A stretch of 64,000 bases of DNA, taken from the NCBI RefSeq assembly GCF_002934265.1, contig NZ_PTIX01000032.1:19250-83249 (forward strand), written 5' to 3'. Made by a program: the position numbers and the translations under genes. Positions 1-8,580 of the stretch are shown here, in pieces. The DNA is from Actinokineospora auranticolor. Lineage in GTDB: Bacteria; Actinomycetota; Actinomycetes; Mycobacteriales; Pseudonocardiaceae. The notes beneath the pieces are model-generated. The model was not told where the DNA came from. It saw only the letters and a list, made by a program, of their open reading frames with translations, and searched no databases. Position 1 is the first letter of the stretch; each line of letters opens with the position of its first letter.

Positions 1-3000
1 GGTGACCGCCTGGGCCACCGACGGGCCGGAGTTGGCGACGGTGACCACGTAGCGGCCGGACTGGCCCGCCTGGATGTTCGGGGTGGTGGTCGTCTCGGTG
101 ACCGTGACGTCGGCCTGCGCGGTGACGTTGGCGAGGTGGGTGGCGGTGTTGTCGCCGGGGTTCGGGTCGGTGCTGGCCGAGGTGACCGTGGCGGTGTTGC
201 TGAAGCCCGCGGCGGGCACGGTGCCCGGGGTGTCGGCGGTGATGGTCACGGAGGCGGTGCCGCCGTTGGCGACGGTGCCGAGGGCGCAGGAGACCGTCCG
301 GCCCACGGTGGTGCAGGTGCCGGAGGTGGACTGGACGCCGGTGACGGTCAGGCCGGCGGGCAGCGGGTCGCTGACGACCACCGCGCCCGCGTCCGAAGGG
401 CCGCGGTTGGTGACGGTGAGCGAGTACGCCAGCGGCGCGCCCGCCACGACCGGGGCCGGGACGGCGGTTTTGGTCAGGCCAAGGTCGCTGACCCGGCTGA
501 CGGTGCCGGTGACGGTGGCGGAGTCGTTGTCGGTGACGTCCTGCGGGGTGCTGGTGGTCGCCGTGGCGACGCTGGGCAGCGGGCCCGCCGCGTAGTCGGG
601 GTTGACGGCCACGCGCAGGCTCACCGTGGTGGCGCCGCCCGCGGGCACGACACCCAGCTGGCAGGACACGGTGGCGCCGACGGTGCAGGTGCCGGACTGC
701 GGGGTGGCGCTGACGATCGTGGTGCCGGGCTGGACCGGGACGGTGACCACGACGTTGCGCGCGTCGGACGGCCCCGGGTTGGCCACCATGACGGTGTAGT
801 TGAGCCGGGAGCCCGCGACCGGTGCGTTGGTGGAGGCGTTGTTGGACACCTGGATGTCGGCCAGCGGCTCGACGGGGGCGGTGGCCGTGGTGGAGTTGTC
901 GCCCGTGGACGTGTCCGGGGTTGTCGAAGACACCGAGGACGGTACGGACAGGGTCGGGTCCGCGTAGCTGGGGACGACACCGAGCACGGCGGTGACCGAG
1001 TAGCTGACGCCGGGCGCGAGGGTGCCCACGACGCAGGTCATGGTGCCCGCCGCGACGGTGCAGCCGGAGGACGCCCACACCACGGAGACGCCGTCGGGCA
1101 GCGGGACGCTGATCGTCACGTTCTCGGCGGTGGAGGGGCCCGCGTTGGTGACGGTGGTGGTGAGCACGGCCTGCTCGGTGCCGGGCACGACCGGGCCGTT
1201 GAGCGTGGAGGCGATCTGCAGGTCGGCCGCGCGGGTGACGGTGACCGGGGCGGTGGCGGTGTTGTTGACCGTGACGTCGTCGGCGGTCGACGCCGACACC
1301 GTCACGGAGTTGATCACGACGCCACCCGCCGAGTCGGCGTTGATCCTGGCCACGACCGGCACGGACACGGTGGCGCCGTTGGCCACCGCGCCGACCGAGC
1401 AGGTGACTTTCTGCCCGGACGGGGTGCAGGTGCCGCCCGCGGGCGGGGACGCCGACTCGAACGTGGTGCCCGCGGGCAGGGTGTCGGTGAGCACGACACC
1501 GGTGGCGTTGTTCGGCCCCTGGTTGGTGGCGGAGATGGTGTAGTTGACCGTCTGGCCCGCGTTCTGCGACGGCGCGGCCACGGTCTTGCCCGCGGACAGG
1601 TCGGCGAGGTCGCGGACGACGGTGTTCACGTCGTTGCCGGAGAAGGTGTACGGGCGGTTTAGCGTGCGGGCGCGGTAGTCCAGCACAGGCGTGTTGGCGA
1701 TGGTGGTGCCCGAGGCGGCGCGGTTCACCGTGGCGCGGAAGCGGGCCGCGACGGAGCCGCCGGGCGCGATCGAACCGCCCGTGGACGCGGTGGCGCCGCT
1801 GCCGACCCGGAAGCGGACTGTCCTGTCCGCCGCGGTGTAGTCGCCGGTGTCGTCGCCCGCCGTGTCCGTCCGGGTGCCGGTGGTACCGCCGGTGTTGGTG
1901 TCGATGACCAGGCTGTTGGGGACGTAGGTGAGGTTGGCGGGCAGCACGTCGCGCACGACGGAGGCGTCGGCGTAGTCACCGCCGGAGTTGGTGAAGGTGA
2001 GCTGGTACTCGAGGGTGTCGCCCGGCTGGGCCGGGTTGTTGCCGTTGAGGTTGGACACGGTCTTGCTGACCGCGTTGAAGGTGGGGGTGAACAGGTCGAT
2101 CTGGCTGGTGACGACGCCGGGGTAGTATGAGTCGCCGCTGGAGGTCAGGTTGATGGTGGCCGACGTGCTGCCGTTGCTGATCACGTTGGTGGTCGCGATG
2201 CGGCCGATGTCGACACCGAAGTTGTTCAGGTTGCCCGGCGATCGCCCGGTCTGGTCGACACCGGCGTCGCTGATGCGCGAATCGAAGAAGTTGTTCGCCG
2301 GGCGGGTCGCGTCCGACAGCGTGGTGTTCGCCAGGCGCAGCGCGTCGCCGGTGGTGCCGAAGTCGCCCTCCCAGGCCACGACGCCGACGGAGGCGTTGAC
2401 GTTGCCGGTGGTGGGCGTGAGGAAGCCGGACACCGGGATGTCGACGCTGTTGTTGCCGGTGGCGGAGGTGATGTCGGCGAAGCCCTCGAACACCCGCAGG
2501 TTGCGCAGCGGCAAGGACGGGTTGCGGTAGGCCACGACCAGCGACCAGCCCGCGTACCGGTCCTGGCCGGTGGCCGAACCGATGTCGGCCACGGCGTAGA
2601 CGCCGTTGCCCGCGGTCTTGACCGCGGAGGTGACGTCGAGGGATGCCTGGTACGGGCCGCCGTCCGTGGTGACCAGCGCGGTGGGCTGGATGAGCGTGGT
2701 GGCGGTGTAGGTGGTGTAGCTCGTGGCGCCGGGGGCCTTGAACTTCGCGGTGTTGACGGCCTTGGTGGGCGCGACGCCGTTGGTACCCGCCACGGTGCGG
2801 CCGCCCCAGACGAGCCGCGCGTAGAGGACGGTGGAACCGGTGGGCAGCGACAGCGTGGCGGTGGAGGAGTTCGATGTGGACGAATCGGAGTCCACGTCGA
2901 CGAACGCCATGTTGTACAGGTTGTTGTTGTTCGAGGTGCCGGTGGCGGTGCCCGCGCGGGCGGACGTACAGCCGGACGCCGCGGTCGGGCAGTCCATGGA

Positions 3001-3189
3001 GCTGGCGCCCGCGAGCGTGATGGCGCCGTTCTCCTCGCTGGAGTAGACGGCGTCGAAGTTGGTGCGCACCGACGCCTCCGCCGGTGTGGGCGTGACGAAC
3101 GGCACCAGCGTGGCCACCACGGCGGCGACCAAACCCAGCGCACCCGCGCGGGTGCGCCGCGGGTCTCCGGTCCTAAACACCGCGCCCAT
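1..3189 (-). CDS. large secreted DUF11-repeat surface protein, 3' end beyond window
   Basis: This is the N-terminal 1063 codons of a longer gene that leaves the window at its 3' side. It starts at ATG 3189 with an AAAGGA ribosome site 7 nt upstream. Residues 1-37 form a signal peptide ending near TPAEAS. Residues about 38-365 are an N-terminal beta-type domain with a repeated Asn/Ser-rich character that I cannot name. From about residue 366 onward there are successive DUF11 repeats of about 115-125 residues, each with the pattern vaGxxvxYtvtvtNxGpsdA, a D-x-L-P-x-G turn and a C-x10-C pair. Such repeats make rod-like extracellular stalks. No C-terminal anchor can be seen because the end is missing. 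Exact function (adhesion, envelope stalk) is inference. Confidence 0.85.
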   Translation of the reverse strand, partial: MGAVFRTGDPRRTRAGALGLVAAVVATLVPFVTPTPAEASVRTNFDAVYSSEENGAITLAGASSMDCPTAASGCTSARAGTATGTSNNNNLYNMAFVDVDSDSSTSNSSTATLSLPTGSTVLYARLVWGGRTVAGTNGVAPTKAVNTAKFKAPGATSYTTYTATTLIQPTALVTTDGGPYQASLDVTSAVKTAGNGVYAVADIGSATGQDRYAGWSLVVAYRNPSLPLRNLRVFEGFADITSATGNNSVDIPVSGFLTPTTGNVNASVGVVAWEGDFGTTGDALRLANTTLSDATRPANNFFDSRISDAGVDQTGRSPGNLNNFGVDIGRIATTNVISNGSTSATINLTSSGDSYYPGVVTSQIDLFTPTFNAVSKTVSNLNGNNPAQPGDTLEYQLTFTNSGGDYADASVVRDVLPANLTYVPNSLVIDTNTGGTTGTRTDTAGDDTGDYTAADRTVRFRVGSGATASTGGSIAPGGSVAARFRATVNRAASGTTIANTPVLDYRARTLNRPYTFSGNDVNTVVRDLADLSAGKTVAAPSQNAGQTVNYTISATNQGPNNATGVVLTDTLPAGTTFESASPPAGGTCTPSGQKVTCSVGAVANGATVSVPVVARINADSAGGVVINSVTVSASTADDVTVNNTATAPVTVTRAADLQIASTLNGPVVPGTEQAVLTTTVTNAGPSTAENVTISVPLPDGVSVVWASSGCTVAAGTMTCVVGTLAPGVSYSVTAVLGVVPSYADPTLSVPSSVSSTTPDTSTGDNSTTATAPVEPLADIQVSNNASTNAPVAGSRLNYTVMVANPGPSDARNVVVTVPVQPGTTIVSATPQSGTCTVGATVSCQLGVVPAGGATTVSLRVAVNPDYAAGPLPSVATATTSTPQDVTDNDSATVTGTVSRVSDLGLTKTAVPAPVVAGAPLAYSLTVTNRGPSDAGAVVVSDPLPAGLTVTGVQSTSGTCTTVGRTVSCALGTVANGGTASVTITADTPGTVPAAGFSNTATVTSASTDPNPGDNTATHLANVTAQADVTVTETTTTPNIQAGQSGRYVVTVANSGPSVAQAVT

Positions 3190-3681
3190 ACCCGATTCCT
3201 TTGGGTTCGCCCGATTCAAACGTCGATCACTTTAGGCAAACTCACAGAACTTGGCATCGGACATACCCGAAAGCGTGGGGACAACCAATTTCGCTAACGC
3301 AGCGCGCGTTCAGCGGGACGCGATACTCACTCGACGGGTGGAAATCCTCGGACGGTACGCCCGATAGCGTGACCAGCTCTGATCATTTTGACCAGCCGTC
3401 ACTCCCGCGGATTCCGCACCCCGCGACGCGACAAGTCACGATTCGGTCGCTCACGCGATCGAGGGAAAGGAAACGAATTGATCATCACGGGAATGCGCGG
3501 TCCGACACACATCGGAGCGATTTCGGCGTAGTCGGCCGACAGCACCCGGGTAAAACCACTCGGACGGGTGGCGCCGAGTCCCCCACGGCGGCGGCCACAC
3601 CGGCCCAGCGTCACCAAACCCCTCTCTCCACTGTGGACTCACCGGCTTCCGGCGGCCCCACCGGACACATCGGACCCCCGC
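3190..3681. other. intergenic region between surface protein and cobS
   Basis: About 490 bp, less GC-rich than the flanking genes. The part nearest 3189 holds the leader and candidate promoter of the surface protein. The rest lies downstream of cobS. Short open frames here lack ribosome sites and family resemblance. I see no RNA gene, terminator or repeat. Confidence 0.5.
3263..3286 (-). promoter_or_regulatory. candidate SigF/SigB-type promoter of the DUF11 surface protein
   Basis: On the minus strand the sequence reads GGTT, 14 nt, then GGGTAT, about 75 bp upstream of the ATG at 3189. This fits the stress-sigma pattern GNNT-N14-16-GGGTA(C/T) known for S. coelicolor SigB and resembles GTTT-N15-GGGTA of mycobacterial SigF, with one mismatch in the -35. 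A SigF gene lies at 60,731 in this window. Motif match only. Confidence 0.35.
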
Positions 3682-4434
3682 TCAGACCGCCGCGCACACC
3701 ACCAAGACCACGGTCGTCGCCACTTCGGCGTTCGCGCCGAAGACGTCCCCGGTGACCCCGCCGAAGCGGCGGACGAGGTGCCGGGTCAGCAGCGCCACCG
3801 CGCCCGCGGCCAGGAGCGCGGCCAGCGGCCCCAGCCAGGGCCTGCCGGGCACGACCAGCGGTCCGGCGCAGACCAGCGCGGCCAGCCAGGCCGCCGGGAC
3901 CGCGGGGTGCTGCGTGCCCGCGACGAGCGCGCCGAAGCCCTCGGGCCGCGCGGGCGGCACGCCCCGGCGGCAGCACCAGGAGAACGCGGCCCGGCCCGCG
4001 ACGAGGGCGTACACGACCGCGGGCCACCGCGCCGTGCCGCCCAGCGCGCCCAGGGCCACGGCCTGGACGCCGATGGTGATGACCAGCGCGACGGTGGCGA
4101 ACGCGCCGACGCCGCCGTCCTTCATCACCGCCAAGGCGCGTTCGGATGGGCCGTAGCAGCCGAGGCCGTCGGCGGTGTCGGCCAAGCCGTCGAGGTGCAT
4201 CCCGCGCGTCAGCAGCGCGGTGGCGCCGACCGCGAGCAGACCGGACATCAGTGGCGGTAGGCCCGCGAGCGACAAGAGGTACAAGAGCGTCGCGACGACG
4301 CCACCGAGCAGCACACCGACCACGGGTGCCCAGGTGATGGCGAGACCCCTGGTTCGCGCGTCCGTGCCGTCCTGGTGGATCGGGAACGTGGTGAGCCAGT
4401 GCAAGGCGAGCCGCGCGCCCGCGAGGTGGCTCAT
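3682..4434 (-). CDS. cobS: adenosylcobinamide-GDP ribazoletransferase
   Basis: CobS joins alpha-ribazole (phosphate) to adenosylcobinamide-GDP in the last steps of cobalamin assembly, in the cytoplasmic membrane. The 250-residue product has the usual family length. It begins with the conserved HWLTTFP stretch, contains the GMHLDGLADTADG motif (Asp-rich, Mg-binding in the family) and YxxDxG-like segments, and has several hydrophobic helices. The start is ATG 4434, which overlaps the cobU stop as ATGA, so the pair is translationally coupled. A longer upstream frame would run inside cobU and is rejected. Confidence 0.95.
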   Translation of the reverse strand: MSHLAGARLALHWLTTFPIHQDGTDARTRGLAITWAPVVGVLLGGVVATLLYLLSLAGLPPLMSGLLAVGATALLTRGMHLDGLADTADGLGCYGPSERALAVMKDGGVGAFATVALVITIGVQAVALGALGGTARWPAVVYALVAGRAAFSWCCRRGVPPARPEGFGALVAGTQHPAVPAAWLAALVCAGPLVVPGRPWLGPLAALLAAGAVALLTRHLVRRFGGVTGDVFGANAEVATTVVLVVCAAV

Positions 4435-4970
4435 CCGCGCAGCCGCAGCGGGATCCCGGCGACGAGCAGCAGCACCTCGGCGCAGTGCGCGGCGACGGCG
4501 GCGTTGAGCGCGCCCAACTCGTCCCGGAATATCCGGCCCGCACGGGTCGAGGGGATGACCCCGAGCCCGACCTCGGCGGAGACGAGCACCAGGCGGGCGG
4601 GGCAGGCGGCGACCGCGGCGGCGAGGTCGACGCGGGCCTCGGCGGCCTCGGGGCCGCGGGTCCAGCCCACGTCGTCGAGGACGCCGGTGAGCCAGGTGGC
4701 GAGGTCGTCGACCAGCAGCGGCGGGTCGTCGGGTCGGGCGGCGCGCAGCCGGGCGGGCAGGTCGGCGCGGGCCGGGACCTCGACCGTGCGCCAGTGCGCG
4801 GGCCTGCGCGCGACGTGGTCGGCGATGCGCGCCGACCACTCGGTGTCGGCGGGGTCGCGGCGGGCGGTGGCCAGGTAGTCGACGGGGCCGTCGCCGGTCA
4901 GCAGGCCCTCCGCGTGGGCCGACTTGCCGGACCGGGCACCGCCGAGCACCAGCGTCCGGGGGGTGGTCAT
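4431..4970 (-). CDS. cobU: bifunctional adenosylcobinamide kinase / guanylyltransferase
   Basis: CobU phosphorylates adenosylcobinamide and transfers GMP to it, supplying the substrate of CobS. The 179-residue protein opens with a Walker A loop GGARSGKS (residues 10-17). It has the typical C-terminal region with GVIPSTRAGRIFRDELG and ends VAGIPLRL, as in most family members. It starts at ATG 4970, 42 bp from the divergent cobF start, so the two share a short promoter region. Cytoplasmic. Confidence 0.95.
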   Translation of the reverse strand: MTTPRTLVLGGARSGKSAHAEGLLTGDGPVDYLATARRDPADTEWSARIADHVARRPAHWRTVEVPARADLPARLRAARPDDPPLLVDDLATWLTGVLDDVGWTRGPEAAEARVDLAAAVAACPARLVLVSAEVGLGVIPSTRAGRIFRDELGALNAAVAAHCAEVLLLVAGIPLRLRG

Positions 4971-5012
4971 GGCCCCATCTAACCGGGGTCCACCGGCGGT
5001 TAGGGTCACGGC

Positions 5013-5786
5013 ATGAGTGAGGCGACGCGGGTGGCGGTCATCGGGATCGGGGCCGGTGACCCCGGTCACGTGACGGTGGCGGCGGTGGAGGCGCTCAACC
5101 GGGCGGACGTGTTCTTCTTCCTGGACAAGGCGGACGCGGCGATCGAGCTGTCCGAACTGCGACAGGCGATTCTGGACGTTCACGTGCCCGGTAAGGGCTA
5201 CCGGCTTGTCCGCACCCCGGATCCGGAGCGGTTGCGCACGGAGGCCGGTTACCCGGAAGCGGTGGAGGACTGGCGGAAGCGGCGCGCGGACGTGTGCGAG
5301 CGGATGATCGCCGAGAACCTGCGTCCCGGTGAGACGGGCGCGTTCCTGGTGTGGGGCGACCCTTCGCTCTACGACAGCATCATCTCCGTCGTCGACGACA
5401 TCCGGGCGCGGGGCGCGCTGGCGTTCGAGGTCGAGGTGCTGCCGGGGATCAGCAGCGTGTCCGCGCTCGCCGCGCGGTGCCGTACGACGCTCAACCAGGT
5501 CGGCGGGGCCGTGCAGGTGACCACGGGCAGGCGGTTGGCCCAGGGTTGGCCGGAGGGTGTGGACGACGTCGTTGTGATGCTCGACGCGCGGGACGCCTAC
5601 CTGGAGCTGGCGGACGACCCCGACCTGCACATCCACTGGGGTGCGTACGTGGGCACGCGGGACGAGGTCGTCATCTCCGGGCCGCTGGCCGAGGTGGCCG
5701 AGCGGATCCGGGACACCCGCGCGGCGGCCCGGCGGGAGAAGGGCTGGATCATGGACACGTACCTGCTGCGGCGGGCGCGGGGGTAG
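5013..5786 (+). CDS. cobF: precorrin-6A synthase (deacetylating)
   Basis: CobF is the SAM-dependent methylase of the aerobic corrin pathway that methylates C1 of precorrin-5 and releases acetate, giving precorrin-6A. The 257-residue product has the tetrapyrrole methylase fold signature GIGAGDPGHVT (residues 11-21), a GDPSLYDS motif in the middle, and LPGISS, the cobalamin methylase SAM/substrate loop. It sits divergently from cobUS. Its last 38 bp overlap the convergent LysR gene. Aerobic corrin synthesis would need other cob genes located outside this window. Confidence 0.93.
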   Translation: MSEATRVAVIGIGAGDPGHVTVAAVEALNRADVFFFLDKADAAIELSELRQAILDVHVPGKGYRLVRTPDPERLRTEAGYPEAVEDWRKRRADVCERMIAENLRPGETGAFLVWGDPSLYDSIISVVDDIRARGALAFEVEVLPGISSVSALAARCRTTLNQVGGAVQVTTGRRLAQGWPEGVDDVVVMLDARDAYLELADDPDLHIHWGAYVGTRDEVVISGPLAEVAERIRDTRAAARREKGWIMDTYLLRRARG

Positions 5787-6720
5787 CCGGGTCGAGCCGG
5801 TCAGGGCACCTGGCGTGCCTGCGGGCGTAGTCGCGGTACGCCTCGCGGGCGAACCCGAGCATGGCGTCGGCGTGGTCGGCCAGCGGCCCGTCGCGGCGGC
5901 AGAGGAGCACGTGCCGCATGCGCACGGGCGCGCCCGCGAGGGGCCGGACGACGATGCCGTCGCCGCCGCGGTAGACGGCCTGGCAGGCGGTGACGGCGTG
6001 GCCCGCCGCGACGAGTTCGTGGATGGATTCGGCGCTCGCCGAGGTGTAGTGGACGCGCGGGGTGAACCCGGCGCGCACGCAGGCGGTGTGGAAGCAGTCG
6101 GGCCAACCGGCGCCATCGGACGGTGTCATCGCCCATGTGCGTTCCGCGAGCTCGGTTAGCGCTACCTCGTCACGGTCGGCTAAGAGGTCGTTCGGTGCCA
6201 AGGCAACGAAAACCGGCTCATCGGCGATGACCGCGCACTGTATGTCCGATGTGGACTCCAGTTCGTAGCCGGGGTAGTCGACCGTGGCCGCCGCTTCGAG
6301 CCTGCCCGCGGCGACCAGGTCCCACAGCAGCCGGGGCGAGTACTCCATGGTCAGGCGCACCTCGACGGCGGGCAGGCGGTCGACCACGCGCGCGGCCAGG
6401 CCCACCGAGACCGAGCCGACCGCGCCGCCGATGGCGACGACGGGCGCGTCCGCGTCGGTGAAGCGGGCCACGCCGCGGCCCAGGTCGTCGACGCCGTGCA
6501 GGATCGCGCGGGCGCGCAGCAGCACGAAGTCGCCCACGCGCGTGGAGACCATCCCGCGCGGACCGCGAGTGAACAGCGGTACCCCGATTTCCTGCTCGAC
6601 GCGTTTGAGGCGGGCGGTGAGGGCGGGTTGGGACAGGCGCAGGACGGCGGCGGCGCGGGTGAGGCTGCCGGTGTCGGCTATCGCGCAGAGCGTCCGCAGA
6701 TGGCGTAGCTCCAGGTCCAT
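5749..6720 (-). CDS. LysR-family transcriptional regulator
   Basis: A 323-residue LysR regulator. The N-terminal winged HTH (residues 1-60) shows the family pattern LRTLCAIADTGSLTRAAAVL and SQPALTARLKRVEQEIG. The rest is a periplasmic-binding-like effector domain. The start at ATG 6720 is chosen because the HTH begins there; an upstream in-frame extension is arginine-rich and unlike the family. It is divergent from the M64 peptidase gene, with a T-N11-A palindrome between them, so it may control that gene and itself. The effector is unknown. The 3' end overlaps cobF on the other strand. Confidence 0.92.
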   Translation of the reverse strand: MDLELRHLRTLCAIADTGSLTRAAAVLRLSQPALTARLKRVEQEIGVPLFTRGPRGMVSTRVGDFVLLRARAILHGVDDLGRGVARFTDADAPVVAIGGAVGSVSVGLAARVVDRLPAVEVRLTMEYSPRLLWDLVAAGRLEAAATVDYPGYELESTSDIQCAVIADEPVFVALAPNDLLADRDEVALTELAERTWAMTPSDGAGWPDCFHTACVRAGFTPRVHYTSASAESIHELVAAGHAVTACQAVYRGGDGIVVRPLAGAPVRMRHVLLCRRDGPLADHADAMLGFAREAYRDYARRHARCPDRLDPATPAPAAAGTCP

Positions 6721-6753
6721 CCGGTGAGCGTAGTGGGGGTTCGCGCGCGCGAG

Positions 6754-6772
6754 CCATAGATCGGCGGTATGG
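6754..6772. promoter_or_regulatory. candidate LysR operator
   Basis: CCATA, 9 nt, TATGG: a perfect inverted repeat that contains the T-N11-A core typical of LysR boxes. It lies 34 bp from the LysR start and 68 bp from the peptidase start. Confidence 0.4.
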
Positions 6773-6839
6773 AAGCCGCTATTACCCCGGTGCGGGAAGG
6801 GCGGGCGATAGTGGCGTTCCCTGCCTGGATCGGAGAGAG

Positions 6840-7817
6840 ATGCGTACGGTTCCCCTGCTCGCGGCGGTGGTCCTCGCGGCCGCGATGGTCGGTGTGCACA
6901 CGGCCGATGCCGCGCAAGACGCGAATTCCCAGCCGCCCACGTACTCAACTGTGAAAGAGGTCTTCTCCCCCGACGGCACCATCACCCGCACACGGGTGAC
7001 GCTTCCCGTGCCCACGGAGTCGTTCGCGCCCGTAGTGGCGGATGTGGTGCCGGTGCAGCAGACCGGTCCGTCGAGTTCGCGGTTCGACCTGGTTTTCGTC
7101 GGCGACGGGTACACCGCCGCTGAGATGGCGACCTACCACCAGCACGTGGTGAACCGGTGGAACGAGCTGACCCAGGTCGAGCCGTTCCGGTCGATGAAGG
7201 GCTCGTTCAACGTGTGGCAGGTCAACGTGGTGTCGCCGGAGTCCGGTGTGGACAACGAACCGTCGAGGGGCGTGCGGCGGAACACCGCGCTGGACATGTA
7301 CTTCTGGTGCGACGACATCGAGCGGCTGCTGTGCGTCGACGAGGCCAAGGCGAAGCGGTACGCGGCGCTGGCACCCGCGGTGGACCAGGTGCTGGCGGTG
7401 GGCAACAGCACCAAGTACGGCGGCGCGGGCGGCGGTGTGGCCACGTCCTCGGGTGGCAACGCGCAGTCCGGGCAGGTCGTGGCGCACGAGTTGGGGCATT
7501 CGATCGGTGGGCTGGCCGACGAGTACGACGTGCCGAACGACCTGTACACCGGCCGGGAGCCGCAGGAGGCGAACGTGTCGGTGTACTCGAGTTCGTCGAT
7601 GGCCCGGTATCGGACGAAGTGGTACTCGTACCTCGGTAAGCCGTCTCCGGACGGTGGGGTGGTGGGTACCTTCCAGGGCGCCTACTACTACAAGCGCGGC
7701 ATCTACCGTCCGACGGAGAACTCGTTGATGCGCACCCTGGGGCGCCCGTTCAACCTCATCGGGTTGGACGCGATGAAGGCCGCTATCGCCAAGAAAGCGC
7801 CCGGGGTCAGGGGATGA
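6840..7817 (+). CDS. secreted M64-family zinc metallopeptidase
   Basis: A 325-residue exported peptidase of the M64 (IgA-peptidase-like) family. Residues 1-25 are a signal peptide. The zinc site is HELGH (H216, E217, H220) followed by the GLADEY segment characteristic of M64. An upstream GDGYTAAEM stretch is also conserved in the family. A GGAGAGAG ribosome site abuts the ATG. It is divergent from a LysR regulator and its 3' end overlaps the ECF S-component gene by 11 bp on the opposite strand. The substrate is not predictable. Confidence 0.9.
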   Translation: MRTVPLLAAVVLAAAMVGVHTADAAQDANSQPPTYSTVKEVFSPDGTITRTRVTLPVPTESFAPVVADVVPVQQTGPSSSRFDLVFVGDGYTAAEMATYHQHVVNRWNELTQVEPFRSMKGSFNVWQVNVVSPESGVDNEPSRGVRRNTALDMYFWCDDIERLLCVDEAKAKRYAALAPAVDQVLAVGNSTKYGGAGGGVATSSGGNAQSGQVVAHELGHSIGGLADEYDVPNDLYTGREPQEANVSVYSSSSMARYRTKWYSYLGKPSPDGGVVGTFQGAYYYKRGIYRPTENSLMRTLGRPFNLIGLDAMKAAIAKKAPGVRG

Positions 7818-8580
7818 ACTCGGCGCGGCGGGCCGCGCGGCGGAACACGCGCAGCAGCACCGGTCCGGTGACCAGCACCAGCACCACGGTGGTGATGGCC
7901 CGTCCGAGGTCCCAGCCCAGCGAGGTGGCGAGGGAGAACAGGACCAGCCGGGTGAGGTTGTCCTCGACCGGCGCGCCGGGCTGGAACGACAGCGAGGTCC
8001 CCTCCCCCAGCGTGAACGGCCAGAACGACAGGTTGAGCAGCAGTCCGTACAGCAGGCCCGCGGCGGCGCCGTAGCCTGCCAGCAGCAGCGGTTCGAGGCG
8101 CCCGGTCGCCCTCGGCAGCAGCCCCGCGCCGAGGGCGACCCAGGCGGCGCCGAGCATCTGGTACGGCAGCCACGGGCCGACGCCGCCGGTGAGCAGCGCG
8201 GAGGCGAACAGGGTGGTGTTGCCGAGCACGAAGCCGAACCCGGGGCCGAACACGCGGCCCGCGAGGACCATGAGGAAGAAGACGGTCTCGATGCCCGCCG
8301 TGCCCGCGCCCAGCGGCCGGATGGCGGCGCCGAGCGCGCTGAGCACGCCGAGCATGGCCACGGCCTTGGCGTCCATGCCGCCGTCGGCCAGTTCGGCCAG
8401 CACGACGGCCAGCGACACCGGGAGCAGCAGCGCGAACACCAGCGGCGCGTCGGTGCCGTGCGCGAGGCCCGCGCCGGGGCCGACGACCAGCGGCCAGCAG
8501 AACGCGACCAGGCCGAGGACGCCCGAGAGCGCCAGCGCGACCGCCGAGCGCGGTCCGACGCGGACCGGTGGCGCGCTCAC
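7807..8580 (-). CDS. ECF transporter S component (proposed cobalamin-binding)
   Basis: Last gene of the riboswitch-led operon. The 257-residue product is almost entirely hydrophobic with about six membrane segments, as expected for the substrate-binding (S) subunit of an energy-coupling-factor transporter. The GTG start at 8580 overlaps the stop of the ATPase gene as GTGA. A 14-residue upstream extension is Arg-rich and rejected. S subunits carry the substrate specificity. Here that is inferred to be cobalamin or a corrinoid from the B12 riboswitch, not from the protein itself. Confidence 0.8.
   Translation of the reverse strand: MSAPPVRVGPRSAVALALSGVLGLVAFCWPLVVGPGAGLAHGTDAPLVFALLLPVSLAVVLAELADGGMDAKAVAMLGVLSALGAAIRPLGAGTAGIETVFFLMVLAGRVFGPGFGFVLGNTTLFASALLTGGVGPWLPYQMLGAAWVALGAGLLPRATGRLEPLLLAGYGAAAGLLYGLLLNLSFWPFTLGEGTSLSFQPGAPVEDNLTRLVLFSLATSLGWDLGRAITTVVLVLVTGPVLLRVFRRAARRAEFIP

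Noticed and set aside
136..1662. Long plus-strand open frame of 508 codons
   Set aside because: It is Gly/Arg/Asp-rich shadow sequence antisense to the DUF11 surface protein, with no ribosome site or domain.
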